Assembly: GCF_000741165.1 (NCBI RefSeq)
Contig: NZ_JGYN01000004.1
Location: 1 to 64,000 of the forward strand
Reading direction: 5' to 3'
Length of the DNA stretch: 64,000 nucleotides
Source of the DNA: Bifidobacterium biavatii DSM 23969
GTDB lineage: Bacteria > Actinomycetota > Actinomycetes > Actinomycetales > Bifidobacteriaceae
Of this stretch, positions 24,629-33,338 are shown piece by piece. The translations under genes were made by a program, and so were the position numbers. Below the pieces are notes generated by a model that saw only the letters and a program-made list of their open reading frames with translations, searched no databases and was not told where the DNA came from. Numbering within the stretch: position 1 is the first letter of the stretch; every line of letters begins with the position of its first letter.

Positions 24629-26140
24629 ATGAAAGAGTACATCCAGCGCATGGGCCGTTCGCTCATGCTGCCCGTCGCCTGCCTGCCGGCGGCGGCGCTG
24701 TTCGTAGGCATCGGCAACTGGATCGCAAGCTTCACCGGCGGCGACGTGGTCTCCACGTTCCTGACCACGGCCGGCGGCGCGGTCCTGAACAATCTGGGCA
24801 TCCTGTTCGCTGTCGGTCTGGCGTTCGGCATGTCCCGCGACCAGCACGGCGCGGCGGCGCTCGCCGGCCTCGTCGGCTTCCTGACGCCGATGACGCTGCT
24901 GGTTCCGGACGCGGCGTCGAAGTTCCTCGGCTACGCGGACGCGGCCAAGATGCAGGAGACGGCGCTCAACACCTACAACGCGTTCTCCAAGATGAACAAC
25001 GGCAACGTGTTCATCGGCATCCTCGCCGGCCTGATCGCCGCCGCCATGTACAACAAGTTCCACGAGGTCAAGCTGCCCGCCGCATTGAGCTTCTTCAGCG
25101 GCAAGCGCCTCGTGCCGATCGTCACGGTCGCGCTCATGTCGGTTGTCTCGCTCATCCTGCTGTTCATCTGGCCGCTCGTGTTCGGCTGGCTGACCGCCTT
25201 CGGCGAGGCCATCATGTCGCTCGGCGCGGTCGGCGCCGGCATCTACGGCTTCGCGAACCGTCTGCTCATCCCGACCGGCCTGCACCACGCGCTCAACAAC
25301 GTGTTCTGGTTCAACATCGCCGGCATCGACGACATCGCCCGCTTCTGGCAGGGCGCCGCCTACCAGGGCGACCCGGTCACCATCGCCGGCTACCATCCGG
25401 GCATGTACCAGGCCGGCTTCTTCCCGATCATGATGTTCGGCCTGCCGGCCGGCGCTTTCGCCATCTACAAGAACGCCCGCCCGGAGCGCAAGAAGGCCAT
25501 CGGCTCGCTCATGCTGGCCGCCGGCGTCGCCGCGTTCTTCACCGGCGTGACCGAACCGCTCGAGTTCTCCTTCATGTTCGTCGCCTTCCCGCTGTACGTG
25601 GTGCACGCGGTGCTCACCGGCATCTCCGTGGCCGTTGCCGCCGCAATGAACTGGACGTCCGGCTTCAACTTCTCCGCCGGCTTCGTCGACTTCATCCTCA
25701 GCTGGCCGCTCGCGCACAAGCCGTACATGCTGATCGTGCAGGGCCTCGTGTTCGCCGTCATCTACTACTTCGTGTTCGACTTCGCGATCAAGAAGTTCAA
25801 CCTGATGACCCCGGGCCGCGAGCCTGAGGAGGCCGTCGCCGACACCGCCATCACCGAAGCCAAGGGCGACGACAAGTACACGCTGCTCGCCTCCCGCCTG
25901 TACGAGGCGCTCGGCGGCAAGTCCAACGTCGTCTCCGTCGACAGCTGCACCACGCGCCTGCGCCTCATCCTGCGCGACGCCACCGCGGTCGACACGGAAG
26001 CCATCAAGAAGACCGGCGTGCCGGCCATCAAGCCGATCGACAAGACCAACCTGCAGATCATCGTGGGCACGGACGTGCAGTTCGTGGCCGACGAGATGAA
26101 CCGCATCGTGGCGCGCGAGGGCATCGCCCCAAAAGCGTAA
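24629..26140 (+). CDS. PTS glucose/N-acetylglucosamine-family enzyme IICB
   Basis: This membrane permease imports and phosphorylates a hexose. The 503-residue frame has the EIIC channel (about 1-395) with roughly ten hydrophobic segments, the conserved PTGLHHALNNVFW near 213-225 and GVTEPLEF near 310-317. EIIB (about 410-503) has its phosphorylated Cys in VDSCTTRLRL. The frame stops at TAA 26138 one codon after the heptamer CCCAAAA, and the remaining linker and EIIA domain continue in the -1 frame. Substrate is most likely glucose, by family. ATG 24629 follows GGGAGG. It lies on the plus strand between lysA and hom, which point the other way. Confidence 0.88.
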   Translation: MKEYIQRMGRSLMLPVACLPAAALFVGIGNWIASFTGGDVVSTFLTTAGGAVLNNLGILFAVGLAFGMSRDQHGAAALAGLVGFLTPMTLLVPDAASKFLGYADAAKMQETALNTYNAFSKMNNGNVFIGILAGLIAAAMYNKFHEVKLPAALSFFSGKRLVPIVTVALMSVVSLILLFIWPLVFGWLTAFGEAIMSLGAVGAGIYGFANRLLIPTGLHHALNNVFWFNIAGIDDIARFWQGAAYQGDPVTIAGYHPGMYQAGFFPIMMFGLPAGAFAIYKNARPERKKAIGSLMLAAGVAAFFTGVTEPLEFSFMFVAFPLYVVHAVLTGISVAVAAAMNWTSGFNFSAGFVDFILSWPLAHKPYMLIVQGLVFAVIYYFVFDFAIKKFNLMTPGREPEEAVADTAITEAKGDDKYTLLASRLYEALGGKSNVVSVDSCTTRLRLILRDATAVDTEAIKKTGVPAIKPIDKTNLQIIVGTDVQFVADEMNRIVAREGIAPKA

Positions 26141-26160
26141 AGGCGGTTCCCGCAGCCGCC
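26128..26160 (+). promoter_or_regulatory. Candidate -1 frameshift signal between PTS IIB and IIA
   Basis: C CCA AAA at 26128-26134 fits the X XXY YYZ slippery pattern in the IICB frame. GGCGG (26142-26146) can pair with CCGCC (26156-26160), starting seven bases after the heptamer, a typical spacing. The zero-frame stop lies between them. An undercalled A in the sequence would give the same picture. Confidence 0.4.
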
Positions 26161-26670
26161 GCGCAACCCGCTAAGCCGGCCCCGAAGCCGGTTTCAGCCC
26201 CAGCCGCGACTGCAGGTTCCGCCAGCAGCATCCTGGCCCCTGTCGACGGTTCGATCAAGCCGATCGAGGACGTTCCCGACGACACGTTCGCCGCGAAGAT
26301 TCTCGGCGACGGATTCGCCGTGGTCCCCGCCTCGGCCACGATCGTAGCCCCAGTTTCCGGCAAGGTGACCACCGTGGCCAATGCGCGCCACGCCGTGGGC
26401 ATCACCACCGATTCCGGCGTGGAGGTGCTCGTGCACGTGGGCGTCGACACCGTCCAGCTGGGCGGCGAGCCGTTCACCGTGCATGTCGAAACCGGTCAGG
26501 ACGTCAAGGCCGGTGCCCCGATCATCGACGTGGACTGGGCCGCCATCAAGGCAGCCGGCAAGCCTACCGACGTGATCGTGGTGTTCACCAACCCGTCGCT
26601 CATCAACGACCTGTCAATCACCGCTCACGGTGCAGTCGCCGCCGGCACCCCGGTCGGCACCCTCGCCTGA
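26131..26670 (+). CDS. PTS enzyme IIA domain (-1 frame continuation of the IICB gene)
   Basis: In the -1 frame the sequence encodes an Ala/Pro/Lys linker (about 26131-26230) and then a glucose-type EIIA domain: ILAPVDGSIKPIEDVPDD, VVAPVSGKV and LVHVGVDTVQLGG with the phosphorylated His. Between 26131 and 26319 this frame has no ATG, GTG or TTG, and the first GTG (26320) is inside the EIIA fold, so independent initiation of a full domain is unlikely. Read with one shift, the gene gives a 680-residue IICBA protein, the usual single-chain arrangement. Either programmed frameshifting, a sequencing error in the C4A4 run, or a recent mutation explains the break. Confidence 0.75.
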   Translation, partial: KSVKAVPAAAAQPAKPAPKPVSAPAATAGSASSILAPVDGSIKPIEDVPDDTFAAKILGDGFAVVPASATIVAPVSGKVTTVANARHAVGITTDSGVEVLVHVGVDTVQLGGEPFTVHVETGQDVKAGAPIIDVDWAAIKAAGKPTDVIVVFTNPSLINDLSITAHGAVAAGTPVGTLA

Positions 26671-26711
26671 TCCGCTCCGCGATCCATAACCGAAGAACCA
26701 TAACCGAATAT

Positions 26712-26750
26712 GAGAAGGGGCCTTCCGGTTCATCCGGAAGGCCCCTTCTC
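26712..26750. terminator. Perfect 17-bp hairpin between convergent PTS and lysA
   Basis: GAGAAGGGGCCTTCCGG and its exact complement flank a five-base loop. It sits between convergent genes and can stop transcription from both sides, although neither strand has a long T-run. Confidence 0.8.
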
Positions 26751-26810
26751 GCGTTCAGCATCGCCCGGAATCACGCGCAAACGCGATTCGCATCAGCGAT
26801 TCGCTTCGTA

Positions 26811-28439
26811 TCAGCCGAGATCCCAGCTCAGCAGGTCGTCGATCGTCTGACGGCGGATCATCACGTGCGCACCCTCCTCAGACACGCCCACAACCGCCGG
26901 AATCAGCGCCTGATTGTAGTTGCTCGCCATCGTGCGGCCGTACGCGCCGGTCACCGGCACGGCGAGCACGTCGCCGCGCTTCAGGTCGGCCGGCAGATGG
27001 TCCTCGTGCACGATGATATCGCCCGACTCGCAGTGCATGCCGACCACGCGCACGAGCATCGACTCGTCCGAACCGCGGCGGTTCGCGAGCTTCACCGTGT
27101 AGTCCGCGCCGTACAGCGCCGGACGGATGTTGTCGCTCATGCCGCCGTCCACGGACACGTACACGCGCTCGCTGATCGGCTCGCCGGCCTTGTCGGTCGG
27201 CTGGTGGCCTTCTGCGTCCGCACTGAGCAGCACGTGCTTGATCGTGCCGACGCGGTACAGCGTGACGCCGGCGGGCGCGACGATCCAGCGTCCCGGCTCG
27301 AACGAGATCGCGGGCGCGGGCATGCCGAGCGCACGGTTGATCGACGCGACCGCATCGGCCAGACGGCCGAGCTCCGCGTCGATGTCCATCGAATCCTCGC
27401 CGTCCGTGTACGCGACGGAATAGCCACCGCCAAGGTCGACTTCGGGCAGCGTGAACGCGTCGGTCGCGTAGAACGTCTTGCGCAGGAGCATCATGCGCTT
27501 GGCGGCCTGGATGAACGCGTCCGCGTCGTGGATGTTCGAGCCGATGTGCGAGTGCACGCCGACCAGCTCGAGCACGTCCTGATGACGCTGGATCTCCTTG
27601 AGTACGGCGAGCGCCGGGCCGTCCGCCACGGCGGTCATCGCGGCGGCGAGCGCACGGTCATCGGCCGAGACCTCTTCGCCGTGCAGGTCGTACGGATACT
27701 TGATGTCGTAGCGCAGCTGGCGTTCCGGCTTGGCCGCGTTCGTCTCGTCGGACGCGTCGGCCGCGGTGTCGGCCGAGTCATGCCGCTCCCCCACGCGCGC
27801 GTTCGTCACGGCCGGGGTCACGCCGGTCAGGTCGTCGAGGATCGACAGCACGGACGCGTCCGCGCCGGCCGGCAGCAGCGGCACGCCGAACTTCTGGTCC
27901 TCGTGCGCGGTGGAGATGTACTCGTGGCCGCCGGCGTGGATGCCGGACGTGACGCGCAGCATGACGCGGGCGCGCTTGCCGAGGCGCTTGGCGATCGCGG
28001 CGATGCGGGCCGGCTCGTTCGGCTCGTCGACGACGATTTTCGCGAAGCCCTGTTCGATCGCGAGTTCGATTTCCGCGTCGGACTTGTTGTTGCCGTGCAG
28101 CACGAGGCGGCGGCCGGGGGCTCCGGCGGCGAGCGCGATGCGCATTTCGCCCATCGTGCACGTGTCGACGTACATGCCGGCGGCGAGCACGAGGCGCACG
28201 ATTTCCTTGGACAGGAACGCCTTGCCGGCGAAGCTGACGTGCGTGGTGGAGTTGTTGAACGCGCGCGCCGCGGCGGTGACGAAATGCTTGGCGCGGTTGG
28301 CGACCTCGTCGGTGTCGATGAGATACAGCGGCGAACCGAATTCGTCAAGCAGTGATTCGGCGGTGCGCCCGTGGAACGTGATCGCGCCGGTCGCGGGATC
28401 CACGGCCGTGGCGGCCGGCCAAATGGGACTGATTGCCAT
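26811..28439 (-). CDS. lysA: Diaminopimelate decarboxylase
   Basis: This PLP enzyme converts meso-diaminopimelate to lysine. The 542-residue product begins MAISPIWP, with ATG 28439 preceded by GAGGAAC. The PLP lysine is Lys73 in FAGKAFLS. HSHIGSNI and PGRWIVAPAG are the barrel and substrate motifs, and MHCESGDII carries the catalytic Cys near the C-terminus. It is about 100 residues longer than E. coli LysA because of an acidic insert around 225-290 (many Asp, Ala and Thr), probably a surface loop. It lies 152 bases downstream of argS on the same strand, a gene order common in actinobacteria. Confidence 0.92.
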   Translation of the reverse strand: MAISPIWPAATAVDPATGAITFHGRTAESLLDEFGSPLYLIDTDEVANRAKHFVTAAARAFNNSTTHVSFAGKAFLSKEIVRLVLAAGMYVDTCTMGEMRIALAAGAPGRRLVLHGNNKSDAEIELAIEQGFAKIVVDEPNEPARIAAIAKRLGKRARVMLRVTSGIHAGGHEYISTAHEDQKFGVPLLPAGADASVLSILDDLTGVTPAVTNARVGERHDSADTAADASDETNAAKPERQLRYDIKYPYDLHGEEVSADDRALAAAMTAVADGPALAVLKEIQRHQDVLELVGVHSHIGSNIHDADAFIQAAKRMMLLRKTFYATDAFTLPEVDLGGGYSVAYTDGEDSMDIDAELGRLADAVASINRALGMPAPAISFEPGRWIVAPAGVTLYRVGTIKHVLLSADAEGHQPTDKAGEPISERVYVSVDGGMSDNIRPALYGADYTVKLANRRGSDESMLVRVVGMHCESGDIIVHEDHLPADLKRGDVLAVPVTGAYGRTMASNYNQALIPAVVGVSEEGAHVMIRRQTIDDLLSWDLG

Positions 28440-28464
28440 AGGTGGTTCCTCATTCTCTATGATT

Positions 28465-28488
28465 TTGGCTCCCCTAAGGAGGAGCCAA
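28465..28488 (-). promoter_or_regulatory. Leader hairpin before lysA
   Basis: TTGGCTCC and GGAGCCAA form an eight-base stem with an eight-base loop, 26 bases before the lysA ATG on the minus strand. It may be part of the argS-lysA spacer RNA or an attenuator. It does not match a lysine riboswitch, which is far larger. Confidence 0.4.
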
Positions 28489-28510
28489 GGAAGATCACAT
28501 CTTCTCGGGA

Positions 28511-28533
28511 CGCACAGTCCAGTGGACTGTGCG
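28511..28533. repeat. Palindromic intergenic element, copy C
   Basis: CGCACAGTCCA and TGGACTGTGCG are exact inverse arms around one G. The core ACAGTCCA/TGGACTGT is identical to that in copy B (15906-15954). The flanking tail sequences are different here. Confidence 0.75.
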
Positions 28534-28591
28534 TAGCAGCGAACAGCGAAGCGTCGTGAGCGTCGCAAAACACAGCAACGGCCGAAGGCCG

Positions 28592-30406
28592 TTACATCTT
28601 GTCCGGGGCAGTGACGCCGAGCAGGTCGAGGCCTTCGGCGATCACGGTGCGCACGGCGTCGTTGAGCTTGAGTCGCGCGGCGGCGCGGGCCGGTTCCGGA
28701 GCCTTGGCGATGCGCACGGCTTCGCGCTCGGCCTCGTCTCCGCGGGTTTCCGGATCGGTGAGTTCCATCGGCACGACGCGCTCCACGTTGTACCACTTGT
28801 GGTACGCGGCGGCCAGATCCTCAAGATAGTGCGCCACGCGGTGCGGTGCGCGCGCGTCGCCGGCGAGCGTGAGCAGCGCCGGCCACTGGGCGAGCGCGGC
28901 GAGCACTTCGCCGTCCGCCTCGGTGTCGAGCAGCGCGAGATCTGCGCCCTCATACGTGATGCCGGCTGCTTCCGCGTTGCGGTCCACATTGCAGGAGCGT
29001 GCGTGCGCGTACTGCACGTAGTACACCGGGTTGTCGTTGGAGTGCGACGCGAGCAGGTTCAGGTCGATGTCGACCGGCGAGTTGTAGTCGGTGCGCGCGA
29101 GCGAGTAGCGGGACGCGTCCACGCCGATCGCCTCGACGAGATCGTCGATCGTGACGACGTTGCCGGCGCGCTTGGACATGCGCACGGCCTTGCCGTCCTT
29201 GAGCACGTTGACGAGCTGGCCGATGAGGATCTGCATGTTTTCGCCCGGCTTGTCGCCGAAGGCGGCGCACATGGCCATCATGCGGCCGATGTAGCCGTGG
29301 TGGTCGGCGCCGAGCATGTAGATCGCCACGTCGGCCGGGTCGGTCGCGCGGTGGCGCTTGTTCCAGTAGTAGGCGATGTCGGCCGCGAAGTACGCGTATT
29401 CGCCGTTGGACTTGAGGATCACGCGGTCCTTGTCGTCGCCGTGCTTGGTCGACTCGAACCAGGTCGCGCCGTCCTTCTCGTAGATGTCGCCGCGCTCACG
29501 CAGCACGCTGATCGCGCGTTCGACCTCGCCATCGGTGTACAGGCTGTTCTCGTGGAACCACACGTCGAAGTGGACACGGAATTCCTTCATGGACTTGCGA
29601 ATCTCGTCGAACATCATCGGCACGGCGCGCTTGCGGAACTCTTCGCGCTGTTCGGAGTCGCCTTCGCCGAGCGGGTTGCCGTCCTTGTCGAGGCCGCCGT
29701 CGACGCGCGGCAGGGCGAGCACGTCCACGCCGTCGGCTTCGGCCTCGGCGATCACGCGGTCGGCGATTTCGTTGATGTACGCGCCCTTGTAGCCGTCGAT
29801 CGGCGTTTCCTCGCCGTGTGCGGCGGCGACGAGCGACTTGGCGAAACGGTTGATCTGCTCGCCGTGGTCGTTGAAGTAGTATTCGCGCACGACCTTCGCG
29901 CCGTTCGCCTCGAGCACGCGGGCCATGGAGTCGCCGGTGGCGGCCCAGCGGGTGCCGCCGATGTGGATCGGTCCGGTCGGGTTGGCAGAGACGAATTCGA
30001 GGTTGAGCGTCTTGCCAGCGAGATGCGTGTTCTTGCCGAACGTGGAGAAGCCGCGCTCGTCGGAGGGCGCGTCGAGCACCTGGTCGACGACGGCCGCGGC
30101 GGACGCGGAGTCGAGCGTGATGTTGATGAAGCCAGGGCCGGCCACTTCGACGGACTTGACACCTTCGGCGGCGGTGAGTCCGGCCGCGAAGAGTTCGGCC
30201 AGATCGTGGGGCTTCATGCCGGCCTTCTTAGCCAGCTGCATGGCCGCGTTCGAGGCCCAGTCGCCGTGCGCGCGATCCTTCGGACGCATGACGGCGAGCT
30301 TCTCGACAGGCGGGATCAGGTCATCGGTGAGGTTGCCGGCCTTGCCGGACGCAACCAGTTCATGGGCAATATGCGAAATCAGTTCGCTCAGGGCTTCAGG
30401 ACTCAT
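28592..30406 (-). CDS. argS: Arginyl-tRNA synthetase
   Basis: This class I synthetase charges tRNA-Arg. The 604-residue chain has an N-terminal Add-1 domain, FVSANPTGPIHIGGTRWA (HIGH-type signature, here IHIGG, near 128-145), the catalytic Rossmann fold and a C-terminal anticodon-binding helix bundle ending LLGVTAPDKM. The KMSK region reads RMSKRAGNVVT. ATG 30406 follows GGGGAG. Downstream is lysA. One of its substrates, tRNA-Arg(CCG), is encoded at 34446-34518. Confidence 0.93.
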   Translation of the reverse strand: MSPEALSELISHIAHELVASGKAGNLTDDLIPPVEKLAVMRPKDRAHGDWASNAAMQLAKKAGMKPHDLAELFAAGLTAAEGVKSVEVAGPGFINITLDSASAAAVVDQVLDAPSDERGFSTFGKNTHLAGKTLNLEFVSANPTGPIHIGGTRWAATGDSMARVLEANGAKVVREYYFNDHGEQINRFAKSLVAAAHGEETPIDGYKGAYINEIADRVIAEAEADGVDVLALPRVDGGLDKDGNPLGEGDSEQREEFRKRAVPMMFDEIRKSMKEFRVHFDVWFHENSLYTDGEVERAISVLRERGDIYEKDGATWFESTKHGDDKDRVILKSNGEYAYFAADIAYYWNKRHRATDPADVAIYMLGADHHGYIGRMMAMCAAFGDKPGENMQILIGQLVNVLKDGKAVRMSKRAGNVVTIDDLVEAIGVDASRYSLARTDYNSPVDIDLNLLASHSNDNPVYYVQYAHARSCNVDRNAEAAGITYEGADLALLDTEADGEVLAALAQWPALLTLAGDARAPHRVAHYLEDLAAAYHKWYNVERVVPMELTDPETRGDEAEREAVRIAKAPEPARAAARLKLNDAVRTVIAEGLDLLGVTAPDKM

Positions 30407-30521
30407 TCTCCCCAGTCTACCGGCCCGTCTGACAGCCGACGACGGCTTCTTGATCTTGTCGTCGAGCATCGCGTAGACGGCCCGTCCGGACAGTCTGATG
30501 ATCGTCGAAGAGCAATGAGCA

Positions 30522-31946
30522 TCATCCGAGAACACTGCCGAGCATATCGTTGGCCGACCATACGGTGAGGTTCGGCTCGTTGCGCGAGCGGGCGGTTTGG
30601 GCGAGTCCGTCGGTTTTGACGAACAGCGCATAATGCCGAGTGCCGTATCCGGGGATGAGGTCGGCTCGTGAACGGAGCGTCGCCGTGGTTTCGGCGATAT
30701 TGAGCGTGTTTTTCCATTTGCATTCGCCGAGCAGGATTGTCTTGTCGCGAGGACTGGCAGCGATCACGTCGATGTCGGTTTCCTGGCGCAGACGCGGATC
30801 AGTGCCCCACCATTTGCCGAACGTCGTGGCCCGAAACGGCAGCAGACTCTGCCGGTTGGCGCGTACGAGCCATTGCTCGCACACGGTTTCGTACTGTTGG
30901 CCGACGTAAGTGTCCAAAGCCGGACCGGCGATATCCGTCAGGGCGAGATCGCCGTCTCCGCGTTCGATCAGATCCGTGTTCGGGGCGACGAACCGATACC
31001 AGAACGCGAAGAACGGGTCGGCGAACGACCACAGCCCCTTACGAGTACGGGTCGGGTCTTCTCCAAAAGGCACCTTGCGTTCGATCAGGTTCAAGTCCGA
31101 TAAAACGCTCAGATACTTGCTGACCGATGAAGACGAGGCCAGTCCCGCCTTGCCGGCGATGTCATTCTGCCGGGTGGCGCCCGAGCCGACGGCATTCAGC
31201 ACCGAGTTGTACACGGCGATGTCGCGCAGCTCCTGCCTGAGCAGCATCAGCGGTTCTTCGTACAGCAGACCGCTGGTATCGAACATGAGGCGCGAAACGT
31301 TATCCTCGTAGGAGCGGTCCGATCTCAGCTGCTTGAGATAGTACGGCGTGCCGCCGAACGTGGCATAGTATCGAACGACGTCCTCGGTCGACGCGAACGG
31401 GATCATGCGCGCCGCGTCGAATACGTCGAACGGCTTGACGTGCATTTGCGCGGTTCGCCGGCCGTACAGCGGGCTCTTGTAGCCGAGGACCTCGCTTTCC
31501 ATGAATCCTTCGTTGCTACCGCACAGCACCATCATCATGTTCGTGTCCTGGAAACCGTGATCGATGGTCACCTGCAGGATCGACGGCAACGATTTCTCAT
31601 TCATCGCCGCGTACGGAAACTCGTCGAACACGAACAAGATGCGTCGCGAACCGTTTTGTCGTGTCTTGTCCACGATGAAATCAAACGCATCCTGCCACAG
31701 GCCGAACGCCGGCCGTGACGCCGTTTCCCCGAAGAAACGGTAAATCTCACGGGAGAAATCCCGCAGATTCGCCGCGGAAGTCTGCTGGCGCGCGGTGAAC
31801 ATCAGCGTATCCCGGCTTCGTGCGAACTCGTCCAGCAGCGCCGTTTTGCCCACGCGTCGACGCCCGTACATCACCAGCATCTGGAAATCGTCTCGATCCC
31901 ACAAATCCTGCATCACCGACAGTTCATGCTCACGCCCGACAAACAC
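30522..31946 (-). CDS. Archaeal-type ATPase with C-terminal DUF234 nuclease-like domain
   Basis: This 474-residue protein of unknown role has a P-loop ATPase domain with Walker [10 protein letters not shown] near 27-35 and Walker [10 protein letters not shown] near 103-111, a winged-helix region (about 265-330), and a C-terminal DUF234 domain with a PD-(D/E)XK-like pattern (DIDVIA then GECKWKN). The family is widespread in bacteria and archaea, often as single genes. GTG 31946 is chosen because GAAGGAG is six bases upstream; an earlier ATG (31982) would place the start inside a palindrome. That palindrome, 31961-31984, suggests autoregulation. It may be a stress or defence-linked gene; this is not established. 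Confidence 0.78.
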   Translation of the reverse strand: MFVGREHELSVMQDLWDRDDFQMLVMYGRRRVGKTALLDEFARSRDTLMFTARQQTSAANLRDFSREIYRFFGETASRPAFGLWQDAFDFIVDKTRQNGSRRILFVFDEFPYAAMNEKSLPSILQVTIDHGFQDTNMMMVLCGSNEGFMESEVLGYKSPLYGRRTAQMHVKPFDVFDAARMIPFASTEDVVRYYATFGGTPYYLKQLRSDRSYEDNVSRLMFDTSGLLYEEPLMLLRQELRDIAVYNSVLNAVGSGATRQNDIAGKAGLASSSSVSKYLSVLSDLNLIERKVPFGEDPTRTRKGLWSFADPFFAFWYRFVAPNTDLIERGDGDLALTDIAGPALDTYVGQQYETVCEQWLVRANRQSLLPFRATTFGKWWGTDPRLRQETDIDVIAASPRDKTILLGECKWKNTLNIAETTATLRSRADLIPGYGTRHYALFVKTDGLAQTARSRNEPNLTVWSANDMLGSVLG

Positions 31947-31960
31947 AACATGCTCCTTCA

Positions 31961-31984
31961 GTATGATACTTACGAGTATCATAC
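31961..31984. promoter_or_regulatory. Perfect palindrome at the ATPase gene start
   Basis: GTATGATACT and AGTATCATAC are exact inverse ten-base arms around TACG. The site lies 15 bases upstream of the GTG start and ribosome-binding site of the ATPase gene, a position where a bound protein would block transcription or early elongation. Confidence 0.6.
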
Positions 31985-32051
31985 CAATATATGCGTTTTA
32001 TGCGCGCCTTATGCGCGACGTGTTGCAATACCGTTGGAATTTGGTCAACCG

Positions 32052-33071
32052 TCAAGCCAGCGCGTATTCGCCGGCGGCCCGGCGCAACTGTTCGACGTCC
32101 TCGCCGAGGAATCCGGCCGCACCTTGTTTGATAAACGATCGTGCAGTGCGCGCGTCGTTGACCGCGCCCACGTACACGGGCACGTCGTGCCGTCGCGCCT
32201 CGCGCAGGAACGTGCGCGTCGCCTCGCGTGCGCGCACAACGACGAAGTCCATCGGCAGTTCGTGCCCGTTCCAATCGCCGCCGCGCGCTACGTCGCCGTG
32301 CGTTCCGCCGCCATCCGCACCGTCGCCGCCGTGCTTGCCGCCGGATCGTCCGCCGCGGCCGGTACGACCGCCGCGTGCGAGCCGGTCGAGCAGCCGCGTG
32401 CGCAGGTCGCGGATGTCCCAGCCGGTGAGCTGGGGTTCACCGCTCGCGCACAGGCCGATGCGCCAGTTCGGTTCGCGCTGCTTGAAGACGACGAGCGCTT
32501 CCCGACTGGTGGACATGATCATGAGATTGTTGGTGAACCGCGCCGCTTCGACCGAACGGATGACCGTGTCGGCAACGGTCCGAGCGTGACGGTCGTCGGT
32601 TTTGACGTGCAGCAGCAGACCGAGATGGCCGCGCGTGCCTTGCGCCGCGCGTAATGCCTGATACAGCGTGGGGATGCGATAGTTCTGCCCGTTCTGCCGC
32701 ATGGTCATGCGCTGCAGTTGACGCAGTCGCGTGCGCGAGACGATCACGTTGCGCCCGGCAGCGCTCAGACGTCCGGTCGCGCGGTCGTGGAAGACGACGG
32801 GTTCACCGTCGGCGGTAAGCCGTATGTCGATTTCCGCATAGTCCGCACCGATCGCGTCGGCGCCACGGATGGCGGCGAGCGAGTTTTCGGGAGCGCGCGC
32901 GTCGCCGCGATGCGCGATGACGGCCGGCGCCGTGCCATTCGCACCGGAATGCGCGACGTCGATCAGCCTGCCGAGGCCGACGGCCACGTCGCACACCAGC
33001 ATCGCCGCGACGAGCACGACGGCGACGATCGCAAACACGCCGCGTCGTCCGCTCGCGTTCAACCTGCGCAT
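32052..33071 (-). CDS. Membrane-anchored glycerophosphodiester phosphodiesterase
   Basis: This enzyme hydrolyses glycerophosphodiesters to glycerol 3-phosphate and an alcohol. About 339 residues. One N-terminal hydrophobic segment (about 12-35) anchors it, with the catalytic domain outside. VIAHRGDARAPENS near 50-65 has the catalytic His and Arg and metal Glu; EIDIRLTADGEPVVFHD near 80-97 has further metal acids and the second His. A Gly/Arg-rich low-complexity stretch of about 40 residues (about 240-280) interrupts the barrel and is unusual. Start ATG 33071; an ATG at 33089 is also possible. Confidence 0.85.
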   Translation of the reverse strand: MRRLNASGRRGVFAIVAVVLVAAMLVCDVAVGLGRLIDVAHSGANGTAPAVIAHRGDARAPENSLAAIRGADAIGADYAEIDIRLTADGEPVVFHDRATGRLSAAGRNVIVSRTRLRQLQRMTMRQNGQNYRIPTLYQALRAAQGTRGHLGLLLHVKTDDRHARTVADTVIRSVEAARFTNNLMIMSTSREALVVFKQREPNWRIGLCASGEPQLTGWDIRDLRTRLLDRLARGGRTGRGGRSGGKHGGDGADGGGTHGDVARGGDWNGHELPMDFVVVRAREATRTFLREARRHDVPVYVGAVNDARTARSFIKQGAAGFLGEDVEQLRRAAGEYALA

Positions 33072-33195
33072 CACTCTCCGCCTTTCCATCCGTCCGTCGT
33101 TCCGACGACTGTCATTCCGTCAATCGTCACGCACACGTACGGACCGTTATATATCGCGCGCATCGTGCACACAACGCAGCCGAAACGCATATGAC

Positions 33196-33251
33196 AAAGC
33201 CGCCGCCGATCCTTCCCCCGGCGCAAACCGGCAGGGATCGGCGACGGCTTT
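33196..33251 (-). terminator. Terminator-like hairpin after the RidA gene
   Basis: AAAGCCGCCGCCGATCC (33196-33212) pairs with 33235-33251 over 16 of 17 positions. It lies about 90 bases downstream of the RidA stop. On the minus strand the stem ends in a short T-run. Confidence 0.65.
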
Positions 33252-33338
33252 CAGCCTACGCAGCGACTCGCGTGCCAACCATCAGTCCCAAGAATGATGA
33301 CTGCTGTGCCTCAAAGCGAACCCGTTAGGGGTGCAACG

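Noticed and set aside
28440-28591. Lysine riboswitch before lysA
   Set aside because: The gap is 152 bases, with one small hairpin and one palindrome; the multi-helix junction and conserved loops of the lysine riboswitch are absent.
30407-30521. Small gene between argS and the ATPase gene
   Set aside because: In 115 bases I see no start with a ribosome-binding site and no conserved pattern.
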